This document shows positions 1 through 9,711 of a DNA stretch of 64,000 nucleotides, one piece after another. The stretch lies in NCBI GenBank assembly GCA_964019425.1, contig OZ025822.1:806001-870000 (forward strand), written 5' to 3'. The notes under the pieces were generated by a model. It was not told the DNA's origin, did no database searches, and saw only the letters and a program-made list of their open reading frames with translations. A program made the position numbers and the translations under genes. Every line of letters begins with the position of its first letter. Within the stretch, counting starts at the first letter, position 1. This stretch comes from Flectonema sp. DT1601. Taxonomy: Eukaryota; Euglenozoa; Diplonemea; Diplonemida; Diplonemidae.

Positions 1-198
1 CTTTTCTGGGCTCTAAATATGAACCATGTTTATGTATCTGGAAGCAACCTCAACATTCAAGACATGGTTATCAATCCCCCACCAGGTTGGTATGCAGAGG
101 TGAATGCACTTCTACAGACGAGGCAACAACCGTTTCGATTCTGGACCGAGACTAATCCTAACAGCCTTGGTACACAAGACCAGCCTGTAGAACTTTAA
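1..198 (+). CDS. 3' end of an unrecognised gene (partial)
   Basis: Frame 1 is open from the left edge and stops at TAA 196-198, giving 65 C-terminal residues that include NPPPGWYAEVNALLQ and end in QDQPVEL. Composition and codon use look protein-coding (Trp, Pro and Asn spread through the sequence, no low complexity), and the strand agrees with every other gene here. I do not recognise the family. The piece may be a last exon, since neighbouring genes carry introns. The start, length and function lie outside the window. Confidence 0.55.
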   Translation, partial: LFWALNMNHVYVSGSNLNIQDMVINPPPGWYAEVNALLQTRQQPFRFWTETNPNSLGTQDQPVEL

Positions 199-911
199 CC
201 AGTTCAAACGTCGATAATTTAGTATCAGAAAGTCAAAAAAAAAAGGTTAAAAAAAAAATTTTTTTTTTCTGGAATCCGAAAAGATGGTGGATTTGGCCAT
301 TTTTTGGAGATTTGGAGACTTTTTATACACCATGATATTTATGATTACGGTATTTATTTATTTTTTTGTTTATCCTTATTACATCATCTTCTATTTCTAA
401 TCAGACGAGGTGGAATGACATGCTGTGATCAGGATATAATATAATTCAAGCCCAATGCCAAGAAACATGGGAGAAAAAAGAGGTAGCAACTACCCCTTGT
501 TCTTTAAACAAATACATGCAAACGACTCTCCACACGTGGTACCGATATTGTCATCGAGTACGTGTTCTTTCACGGTGTGCTGTTTACCATCTTTGATAGA
601 CGGAAACAGCCAGGTTATACCCTGATATTCAGTAAGGATTACTGAGGATTTTGATGAGTGAGTATCATGGTCATATTTGCACTTACTTTGTTGCTTTCCC
701 ATTCAGTGCAAATATCTATGGATTCATGGTGAGGTTGATAGAGGGTGTTCCGCTCTCCAGAAATACAGTGCCGCGCGTTTGTTGTTCTTCAGTTATTTTA
801 ACTACCACAGGTATAACAAAAAGACTGGTTTGGAAAGAGTGAGAGGAAGACATGTCTTGGGAAGCATTATTTTATTTTTATTTATTAAATATACAGAATA
901 CTTATAACAAA
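199..911. other. intergenic region before the ATP synthase alpha gene
   Basis: Poly-A/poly-T runs occupy about 230-380, followed by a more balanced stretch at 490-830 that holds only short ORFs on both strands with no recognisable similarity. The probable spliced-leader acceptor for the downstream gene is the AG of ATATACAG at about 889-896, 15 bases before the chosen start codon. No other element is seen. Confidence 0.5.
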
Positions 912-2747
912 ATGAAGAGATTCTCTCGGGCAGCAGTCCGCTCAATGGGAGCGGCGGCCGTCTCGGCCAGCGGGGTATCTGCCCCAAAAAGCGCATTGAA
1001 GCAGTCCGGTCAAGTCCGTTTCGCTTCTGCTGCAGCAGCAGCAAAAGACGGATTCAAAAGCACCCCTCTGGTAGGACACGTTCACTCGATCGACGGAACG
1101 ATCGCGACCGTCGCCCCTGCTGGAGTTGGAGGATCAGCTTCCTTCAACTCGGTTGTTAAGATTCAGACTTCAAAGGAAACCGAGAAGGGAGTTGCTCACG
1201 CTGTCGTCTTTAACTTGAACAAGGACGGATCGATTGGTGTTATTTTATTGGACAACACTGACGCTGTCAGATCTGGTCAGCCAGTTTACGCCACCGAGGA
1301 ACTATTGAAGATTCCTGTCGGTTTCGGAGTTCTCGGAAAGGTTATCAACCCTCTCGGTCACGAGATCCCAACTTCAGCGATCCAGAGATCCCGTCCATGT
1401 TTCAACGATGAGATTGGTCAGGTTGATGTTCCAGCTCCAAATATCATTCAGAGACAGCCTGTCAACTACAACTTGACTACTGGATTCAAGGTTGTCGACA
1501 CTATGATCCCAATTGGTAGAGGACAGCGTGAGTTGATTGTCGGAGACAGACAGACTGGTAAGACTTCGATCGCTGTGTCGACTATCATCAACCAGGTTCG
1601 TGTTAACCAGCAGACCCTTCGTAAGAACAACGTTGTGTCTGTTTACGTGTCTGTTGGTCAGCGTTGCTCCAACGTTGCCCGTATCTACAGAATGTTGGAC
1701 TTGTACAACGCCCTTCAGTACTCTGTTATCATGGCTGCCACTGCCGCTGACCCTGCTGGTCTTCAGTACCTCGCTCCGTTCTCTGGAGTCACCATCTGTG
1801 AGAAGTTTAGAGACGCAGGACGTCACTCCCTTATTATCTACGATGACTTGTCAAAGCAGGCTGTTGCTTACCGTCAGTTGTCTTTGTTGTTGAGAAGACC
1901 TCCAGGTCGTGAGGCGTACCCTGGTGACGTTTTCTACCTTCACTCTCGTCTTCTTGAGAGAGCTGCTATGATGTCTCCTGGTATGGGAGGAGGTTCATTG
2001 ACTGCCCTTCCGATTGTTGAGACTCTCTCTAACGATGTTACCGCCTACATTGTTACTAACGTCATCTCTATTACTGATGGTCAGATCTACCTTGACGCTA
2101 AGTTGTTTACTGGAGGTCAGAGACCTGCTGTTAACATCGGTCTGTCTGTCTCACGTGTTGGATCTGCTGCCCAGAACGAGGCCATGAAGAAGGTTTCAAC
2201 TGAACTGAAGAAGATCATTGCTGAGTACAGAAAGTTGGCTGCCGACTCTGTCGGAGGACAGTCAGTAATGTCGATGGAGATGGTGAGAGGATCAAGATTC
2301 GTTGCGATGTTCAACCAGAAGGGACCATCGTACTTCCTTCACGCTATCGTTGCTTTGTACGCCTGTCTCGGAGGATACATGGACGACGTTAAGTTGAACT
2401 ACGTTAAGTTCTACGAGTACCTCCTCGTTCACAAAGATCTTTCAATCCTTTACAACAACGCGCAGAACAAGTTCTTCTACATGTACGTCACTGCCTTGAA
2501 CTACCTCGTTAGATTCTTTACGCTTAAGTATGTTTTATTTTCCTTTAAGTGCAGTTGACAGTTATATTGCATAGTAAGCAATAACACACACAGGCACGCA
2601 CCGTTGAAGAACGAATTGGATGACATGTTGAAGTCACACACTTCAATCTTCTTGACTCACTACCAGGCAAGAATGAACCTCATCAAAACTGACAAGGAAT
2701 TGGTCGCACTTAAGAACTTGTTGTACTCATGCAAGCGTTCGGTCTAA
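912..2747 (+). CDS. mitochondrial F1F0 ATP synthase subunit alpha
   Basis: Catalytic-head subunit of mitochondrial ATP synthase; alpha binds nucleotide non-catalytically and forms the hexamer with beta. Exons 912-2527 and 2594-2747 (intron 66 bp, GTATGT...CACACAG) encode 589 residues. The Arg/Ser/Ala-rich N-terminus (MKRFSRAAVRS) looks like a mitochondrial presequence. The P-loop GDRQTGKT lies near residue 211, followed by the family motifs YDDLSKQAVAYRQ and LLRRPPGREAYPGDVFYLHS. AGLQYLAP and the C-terminal LNYLVRFFTL are close to kinetoplastid alpha subunits; in Euglenozoa alpha is known to be cut into two chains, which I cannot test here. An upstream in-frame ATG at 852 adds 20 residues, but a likely trans-splice AG near 896 favours 912. 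Codon use is strongly biased towards C-ending codons, unlike the neighbours, suggesting high expression. Confidence 0.96.
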
Positions 2748-3557
2748 GAATTGTTTTAGACTCTCAAATAATAGCAAAAAAAAAAAAAAAGATAACAAAA
2801 AAGATCGCGTGATTGGATGAGCGTAGTAAGAGGAATTGTCATTGTCCCCCCTCCCTTCATTTTCTTCTTTTAGTTTTATCAGCGTGTTGCGGCTGTTTTT
2901 ACTTCGACTATGATTTTCCCCTTCATTTCCCCTCTTTTCTTAGTACCAAGATTTGAGGGAAACCTTTTTAAAAAAAAAAAAAAAAAAAAAATAAGGGAAC
3001 CTTTGCCATTTAGCGTTTTTTTTTCTCTTTTTTTTTCTATTTTATTTTATTCATGATTTCTCGTGGAGGCGACCATTTCGTAGTGGTCTGTGGGCTGTAC
3101 ATCAATGTTAGTAGGCAGTTTTTGTAAAGAATTCATTCAACTGGTTTAACAGCTTCCCGAGAATGGGTTTATTTTTTTTTTTCTTCTTCCCCCTCATCCC
3201 TACCCATTTTGCTTTTTTTTTTTTTTTTGGAGGTGATTAACAATGGATTTTTCAAAGGCGGGTCAGGATGGGTTTTTCTTTGTGGTTATGTCTGGGGTCG
3301 GGGGGGTTTTTTTTTTAGTGGTGTCAACAAAGTCAAGAGTGTTATTATTTATTGTTTTCAAGTTTTGTAGTGAAAAAAATAAAAAAATACTTTCACCCCC
3401 CCACCATGACTTATTTCCAGGGAAGAAATGATGCAAGTGAGAGCGCATCAACGCATAAATCCTGCAGGATGCTTTTCCCATGATAAGTGCAGTTGTCAGC
3501 TAAAATAGAAGGAGAACAAAAGATGCAAACAAGATCTTCAAATCCCGATGATCATTT
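2748..3557. other. intergenic region, homopolymer-rich
   Basis: Holds the presumed 3' UTR of ATP synthase alpha and the leader of the lipase gene. Runs of A (about 2776 and 2971) and T (about 3018, 3171 and 3212) dominate. A short G/T-rich ORF at 3243-3431 has no protein-like character. No RNA gene or repeat was recognised. Confidence 0.5.
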
Positions 3558-5489
3558 ATGTTTATTCTCTCAAAGGAACATCAAAAAGAAAAAAAAATGT
3601 TCGAAAAGAGGGATCTCACCTCTGCTTTAATCCGAATCTGTAATTTAGTTCTAGCAGGCAGTGTTTCTATAGTATGGCCGATATGGATGTGGATATGGAG
3701 TCTTTTTGAAAATCATAAAAAAGCAAAAACACAACAAAACGTTGAAGACAGATTCTTAAGTGCAATGGAAGTGGCGGAGTCGTATTCAACGTGGGTTAAG
3801 TATGCAGGGTCATTAGACAAGGTAAATGGGTATACCGAATGGTCACAGGCTCAAGAAGGCGACTACAACCACCGAATTCTCCTAGAACGTATTGAAAGAA
3901 TGGAAGAGTTACTTGAGTCTGGGAATATTGCCAGTATCGTTGCAGAGATCAGATCAGGTCTTCATAGACACATGGCAGGAATAACTAATCCTGAATTGTG
4001 TGTTTATTTAGCTGGAACAAAACAATTAATATCTGACTATCACTCGGTAGTTCACAAACTCTGCGATGTCATCGTAAAATCTGAAAAATTAACAGCAAAA
4101 GAAAAATATGATTGTTTTGACTTGGCATACAAATCATTCGGAAGGAGTGCTATCCTTCTATCTGGAGGTGGAGCTTTAGGTTTATACCACATAGGAGTAT
4201 TAAAGGCACTCTTTGAATCAGATTTGCTACCAAAAGTCATATCTGGAAGTTCAGCAGGCAGTATCATTGCTGCTATTTTCTGCACCAAAACTGATACTGA
4301 AATGAGACTACTGATTGAAGAAGAGTTCAACGACGGTGCGTCAAACATAAACGACAACAATCCCGCGACAAGTAGTTTAAAATCATTCTCACTGAATGCT
4401 TTTGATCACAATGTTTTTAGTGGACAAGAGGGTTTCAGCGAAGCCATAAAAAAATTAATAAACGAAGGCGCCTTAATGTCAAGTGAGCATCTCGTTCAAT
4501 CTCTTAGAGCGAATATCGGGGACTTAACATTTCAAGAAGCCTACCGACAGACAAACAGAGTTCTTAATATTGCTGTGGCCTTCACTGATTCAACAGACAT
4601 GAATCCTCTACAGCTAAACTGCGTTACATCACCAGAAGTTGTTATCTGGTCCGCAGTTGTTGCGTCATGTAGTGTTCCTGGGTTGTTCAAAAAAACAACT
4701 TTGCATACAAAAGATGCAAAGACTGGTGAGCTTATTGTTTTCAATCCAGCCCACTGTGATCGTTATTATGATGGGTCTGTGGCTGGCGATCTTCCAACAA
4801 AAAGACTGAGAGAGTTATTTAACATAAATTTCTTTATTGTATCTCAAACTAACCCCCATGTCGTTCCATTTGTTCAAAGGAAGCAAAGACTACTCTCATT
4901 AAGGAGAAAACAACGTGGTGTATTTGGATTTAGAATGCTGTGGATACGACTAAGACAGACATTAATTTGGATTGTGCGATACACAGTTGCTGAAGTTGGT
5001 CACATCGTCCTCATGTTCGGACGAATATTTACCGATTTTGGGAAATCATTTCTGTACGGATTGGTTGACCAACACTATACGGGAGATATAACAATCTGGC
5101 CTGGTGTTGGGTGGCTTGACTACTTGTCTGTTATTAGAAATCCGAGTGAGGATTACGTTCGACACGCAATCATTAGAGGACAGCGTAAGACGTGGCCTCA
5201 TCTGAATAGGATTAGGCAGTGTACTCGAATTGAATTTCTCCTTTGTCAATTCAGAAAATCATCAAAAAGACTCCTATCTCAAGAACTTATAAACTTCACT
5301 AACAGTAATGATGGTGATGTTTTCACTGATGGAGTTGGTTGTGTTATCGAAGCAGAACGGAATTCAGAAACAAACAGTGACAAGTCTGCGAAATCAGCAT
5401 TCAGTACTGAGAGTACCTGCAGCACTGATGTTAAATTTAATTACTACACTTCTACTACAGTTGAACCTAATACCATAAAGAATCAATAA
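3558..5489 (+). CDS. patatin-like triacylglycerol lipase (SDP1/TGL3-4-5 type)
   Basis: Predicted serine lipase acting on triacylglycerol at lipid droplets, by analogy with plant SDP1 and yeast TGL3/4/5. The order is typical: an N-terminal hydrophobic segment (LVLAGSVSIVWPIWMWIW), the DUF3336 region (WVKYAGSLDKVNGYTEW through SGLHRHMAGITNPELC, about residues 80-155), then the patatin domain with oxyanion loop GGGALG, nucleophile elbow GSSAGS and the catalytic Asp in YYDGSVAGD. All key residues are present. About 250 further residues end in a Ser/Thr-rich tail. There is no intron. ATG 3558 gives 643 residues; the in-frame ATG at 3597 (MFEKRDL) is an alternative start, and an out-of-frame ATG at 3548 makes 3597 plausible. 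An antisense rRNA fragment lies just downstream. Confidence 0.92.
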   Translation: MFILSKEHQKEKKMFEKRDLTSALIRICNLVLAGSVSIVWPIWMWIWSLFENHKKAKTQQNVEDRFLSAMEVAESYSTWVKYAGSLDKVNGYTEWSQAQEGDYNHRILLERIERMEELLESGNIASIVAEIRSGLHRHMAGITNPELCVYLAGTKQLISDYHSVVHKLCDVIVKSEKLTAKEKYDCFDLAYKSFGRSAILLSGGGALGLYHIGVLKALFESDLLPKVISGSSAGSIIAAIFCTKTDTEMRLLIEEEFNDGASNINDNNPATSSLKSFSLNAFDHNVFSGQEGFSEAIKKLINEGALMSSEHLVQSLRANIGDLTFQEAYRQTNRVLNIAVAFTDSTDMNPLQLNCVTSPEVVIWSAVVASCSVPGLFKKTTLHTKDAKTGELIVFNPAHCDRYYDGSVAGDLPTKRLRELFNINFFIVSQTNPHVVPFVQRKQRLLSLRRKQRGVFGFRMLWIRLRQTLIWIVRYTVAEVGHIVLMFGRIFTDFGKSFLYGLVDQHYTGDITIWPGVGWLDYLSVIRNPSEDYVRHAIIRGQRKTWPHLNRIRQCTRIEFLLCQFRKSSKRLLSQELINFTNSNDGDVFTDGVGCVIEAERNSETNSDKSAKSAFSTESTCSTDVKFNYYTSTTVEPNTIKNQ

Positions 5490-6592
5490 GTTATATTGTG
5501 TTTATACTTGAGATCCTTTAAATGAATTGGTGCTATCGAGCTGTGTTGCACCGCCCTAAACCTTGCACACGTGTTAGACTCCTTGGTCCGTGTTTCAAGA
5601 CGGGTAGTGCAAGATCGCTACGTCTGGTGCGTGCACTGCGGGGGTGGCACTGCATTAATACAACATTTGGATAGCAGCTTTCCCGTAGGATTGAAGACTT
5701 TCACAAATGTGCACCAATGCTGTTTCAAGACAGGCCACTTGTTTCATAAAATATTTGTTACTTTTTTTTTTTTTGTTATGTTTCTTATTTTTTTCTCTCT
5801 CTTCAACTCTTTTGTGTTTTTTGTATCCCTGTAGTAACATATAAGGAACACAGAAGACAAGTGATTGAAGTAATCCTGATACTCATGCGTGTGGTATAAT
5901 GTTGTTGTTATGATGTTTTAAGATTGCTTTATTGAGTGTATGTGATTGTAATCGTTATTAATGTAAGCCAACAACCTTTTTTTTTTGTTTCCTCCCTAAA
6001 AAAAAAAAAAAAAAAAAAAACTTGCGCGTGGTGTTATATTTTGCTCCCTTCTCCTCGGGTATCTTTATTCCCTGAACAAAAGAGAATAAAAGTAATAAAA
6101 AAAAAAATTTAAAAAAAAAAAAAGAAAGGTAAAATTGCTTTGCTTTTTTCCCCCTTTTTTGTTTTCCCACATAGTAGTATTCTATTGTAAGGGTAATAAA
6201 GAACAAATACCTTTCTAATGCATCCTTGTCTCTCTTTTTGACTTTTGGTTTGAAAAATCTTTCCTCTTTTGTTTTGTATCATGTTCTGAGTACAGGAGGT
6301 TTACAAGTTATTTTTTTACGTTCCAAAAAAACTTGTGAATACTTCAACACCAAAGGCTGAATCCGTTTGTATTTGCTACTGCTCCATGATTTCATCGAGC
6401 GCACAATACGTAATGGACTTCTTTTTTTTCTGTTTTATCTTTTTCTGAATGTGTTATATGATCGCTATGCTATTTAATGAGACCCATGTTCTCAGCGTTA
6501 ATTTTGTGATCTTGAAGACTAATGTATTTCATCGTGGCTACGTTGCGTTAAGTAAGAGCGATCATATTATTTTCACAGGCTGACATCGCAGC
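5490..6592. other. intergenic region with antisense rRNA fragment
   Basis: The first 250 bases have unusually balanced composition because they contain the LSU rRNA fragment described separately. The remainder (5760-6540) is poly-T/poly-A rich, including a 20-plus A run near 5998. The likely trans-splice acceptor for the next gene is TTTTCACAG ending near 6580, directly before the start codon region. Confidence 0.55.
5536..5620 (-). rRNA. fragment of cytosolic large-subunit (28S-type) rRNA, isolated
   Basis: Read on the - strand, bases 5572-5605 match the near-universal eukaryotic LSU rRNA block used for D1/D2 primers: CCGTCTTGAAACACGGACC followed by AAGGAGTCTAACA. Continuing on the - strand, CGTGTGCAAGG and GGGCGGTGCAAC look like the expected downstream rRNA but are less certain. 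It is the eukaryotic, not the bacterial or mitochondrial, version. No other rRNA is recognised nearby, so this is probably an rRNA-derived insertion or pseudogene, although euglenozoan LSU rRNA is naturally fragmented. The outer limits are approximate. A second 11-mer TGTTTCAAGAC occurs at 5721-5731, so the piece may be partly duplicated. Confidence 0.82.
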
Positions 6593-8720
6593 ATGTCGGG
6601 GGAGCCAACAGGTCCATGGGGACCTGCAGAAGATGCAAACATTAAAACACTCCAATACAAAGTCGAGACTCTTGAGAAGGAAAAAGAACAAATGCAAACT
6701 CTTCTGTGGAATATGATGCAGGACAGAGAGGAAGCCAGAAGAGGACGAACACCTTCAAGCCAAGAACTTCGAGAAGCTGTATGTTGTAGTTTGTTCTTTT
6801 TTTTTTAAGACATTGGGAAAAAAAAAAAAAAAAAATCAAAACAGTGGCAAGAACTCCTCGAAATGGATCTCCCCGACACAGTTCGAACGATAATGGAATT
6901 ACAATCTCAGGTTAATTATTATAAAGAAGCTGAAGTTAGATGGCAATCTGGTGGCGGAACTTCTCACGCCGCGAGAGAGTCACTCGAGGCCTCCAGACTA
7001 CGAGAGGAGGACTTGCAAGAAAAGACATCTTCTCTTCGTAGACTCTTAAAGGAAAAAGAAGATTGGATAGAAACTGAAAAAATCTATAGATCTGACCTCG
7101 ATGATTTTCGCTCTCGCTTAGAAGTTGCGAAAACAGCATCCGCTGACAGCGACACAGCTGCCGAAGCATTTCGCTCTTGTAAAGAAGAACTTTCACGAGT
7201 GAAAAAAAAAAAGTTTGATTTTTTATTTTATTTTAAATACCTAAAGTTGTTACTGTTTTTGACATTGTCAAAATTTCGCCCCCCCCCCTCTTCTTTTTTT
7301 TTGTTAACCTTGATTTATTTATCCAAGTCCCCCCTCTTCTTTTTTTTAAGAAACACAAATAACTTAATAACACACAGCGATGAACTAAAACAAAAAACCG
7401 AAACTGCTGAGAAAAGGCTATCAGTAGCTCACAGTAGATTAGAGAAGAAAGATCAGGTATGTTATTATTGTTCAGCTGCGACAACAAATTTGTTAAAAAA
7501 ATAAATTCGTCTAAAACACAAAAAAACAGGGAGCAGAATATTCATATCAGAGACTTATGGAGTACTTCGAATTACAAAAAGAAGACTTAAATAAACAACT
7601 AAACTGGATGGTTCTTAGACATGGTAAGGAAACTGCTTCGTATGAACACGAATTGGCTGTTAAAGAAAAACGTTTACAAGCAATGGACGCACAGGCACAG
7701 CTACTGAGAGAATTCAATCCAACTGCTGAAACTGCTTTACAATCATCATCTATTTCAAATACTCTGGAAGAAGACAGACTACGAGGTGAACTTGATAAGC
7801 ATAGAATAGAGGGAGAACATCTAAAAGCTGACTCAGAACAAAAGATTCGAGAACTTACTCACACTAACAACAAACTTTCTGGAGAGATGACATCTCAAAG
7901 TGAGAAGATTACCAGACTAGAGAGAACCTGTCAAGATAAAAGTGTCAAAATTGCTAAATTTCAAGACAAAATTCAATCTCTGAACGAAGAAGTCAGACGC
8001 CTCGAAGATGAGGCTGTTCAAAAAGAAGCAGCGACGAGTTCAGATCAAAGTCGGATGAGGAATGAATTACAATCAGTTATTGATGATCGATCCTCAACTG
8101 TTGAAAACCTAACTCAGAAAATAAAATCATCGGAAGGGGCTTACGAAAGGCTTAGACACGATTATAATGATTCAAAAAGAAATTTAAATATCGAAAAAGA
8201 TCTTTTACAAAATAAAATAACTCAAATTCAACAGGAATCAGACAGAATGCAGTCTGACCTCGAGCGTGACAATAACGAACTAAAAATAATAATATCATCT
8301 CGTGATAAAGAAGTTGTCAAGTCTCGTGAGTTAATGATCACATCCGATACGGAAACAGCTCGTTGGCGTCAAAAGTGTGACGTCATGGAGAAGGAAGTTC
8401 GTGTTTTATCTGAGCAGACATCCTCGCTGCTTGATCGTGATCAACAATTACGTTCTGAAATTCAAATTATTAAAATAGAATGGAACAAAACAGAACTAGC
8501 TCTGAAACATAATGAAAAAGTTAAACGGAGAATGGGTGACGATCTTGATACGCTAAGACGACGTCTCACTGCCGCTTCTCGGGTTTCTAAACATCGACAT
8601 GGTGATGAACTCCTTCCCCTCGCTATCAACTATTCTGGTGGAAGTACTGGTGCTCATGGTAGTCATCGAAAGCGGCATTCCAGTGTTGCAGATTCTGAAC
8701 CTCTTTGGTCACCAACATAA
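6593..8720 (+). CDS. coiled-coil protein, unrecognised
   Basis: Four exons (6593-6778, 6845-7212, 7378-7456, 7530-8720) join in frame to about 607 residues. Nearly the whole protein is predicted coiled coil: charged heptad-like stretches rich in Glu, Lys, Arg, Gln and Leu, for example LKADSEQKIRELTHTNNKL. The C-terminal 60 residues are Ser/Gly/His-rich and probably disordered. Three donors are GTATG- or GT-type; the intron 2 donor (GTTTGA at 7213) is unusual and was chosen because it alone keeps frame with the CACACAG acceptor at 7377. No family-specific motif is seen. A structural role in the cytoskeleton or flagellum is an inference from composition only. The start is the first ATG after TTTTCACAG. 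Confidence 0.82.
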
Positions 8721-9711
8721 CACTGCCTCATCATACTTATTTAGGATTTCACTGTGTGGAGAGGATGATGCAGTTTTACGTTGTCGGTTAGTCATCGTTG
8801 TATCCTTCACGGATTGTTAAATTATTATTATTATTATTGTTTTTTTGTTACGATACAATGCAGCTTCGGTTCTGAAAAAAAAAAAAGAAAAGAAAAAGAA
8901 TCGCGAATTATAAGACACGTTCTTCTTTTTCACTCAAGTTAGTGGAAAAAAAAAAAAGATGAAAAAATATCTTCTGTCTATTTGTTAAAAGTTTTTCAAC
9001 GAAAATTATTTTTTATTTTTTATATTTTTTTAGAATTATTATTAGATTGTTTGTAAAGTATTAGATGTCGTTACTTACTGAGGATCGCATTGGTTCCTTT
9101 TTATTATTATTTTTCTTCTCCTTTTTGTGTTAAGAACCTTATTGGTTGATTTAGATTTATTTTCTTAAGTTAATTTTGAGTTCCCTAATTTTTTATTTTT
9201 ATTTTTTAATTTTAATTTTTCCTCCAAAGAATGTTAAAGCTTCTTATAGTCTAAGAAGAAAATTTCTTTTTTTTTTTTTTTACACCGACGAAGTCGGAGA
9301 CTATTCAGATTAAGCTCGAGCAGGAGGGTCCTTCGTTTTTTTTTTTTCTTCTTTTTTTAGTAGTGCTGACGGATTCTCAATTGTTTCCCATGTTGTGTGC
9401 AATTTTATTTCCGTGAGCACCTTTCTTTTTTTATTCCGCCCCCCCCTCATTGACTTTAGTTCTCTAAAAAAGTGGTTAGTAAAAATTAGGTTTTTTCTTA
9501 AATTCTAAAAAAATTGTACTTCTAATTGTTATACGGTGATGGCGTGATGATTAATTTATAATTATTTATTTATTTATTTCTTATTAACAGCAACTATACG
9601 ACAGCACATTACTGTTTGCCTCACATCTCGATGGAGTTATCAGATGATGCATAGTATGAAATGTAATGAACTTCTTTATCTAATTTCATCCTAAAGGTCC
9701 ACATCCGTACT
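8721..9711. other. intergenic region with hairpin repeat copy A
   Basis: A/T-rich with many homopolymer runs. It contains one copy of a dispersed hairpin repeat (9283-9314, listed separately). No convincing ORF. The likely trans-splice acceptor for the next gene is CCTAAAG near 9698. Confidence 0.5.
9283..9314 (+). repeat. dispersed hairpin repeat, copy A
   Basis: The sequence CACCGACGAAGTCGGAGA at 9283-9300 is followed by ATTCAGATTAAG. CCGAC-GAA-GTCGG forms a perfect 5-bp stem with a GAA loop. Related copies lie at 51190-51230 (+) and 17841-17890 (-), each keeping the stem and the GATTAAG tail. The function is unknown. Confidence 0.7.

Noticed and set aside
1374-1826. 150-codon ORF on the - strand inside ATP synthase alpha.
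   Set aside because: Shadow produced by the strong codon bias of the real gene.
5571-5834. 87-codon + strand ORF after the lipase gene.
   Set aside because: It is the antisense of the LSU rRNA fragment followed by poly-Phe; no protein family.
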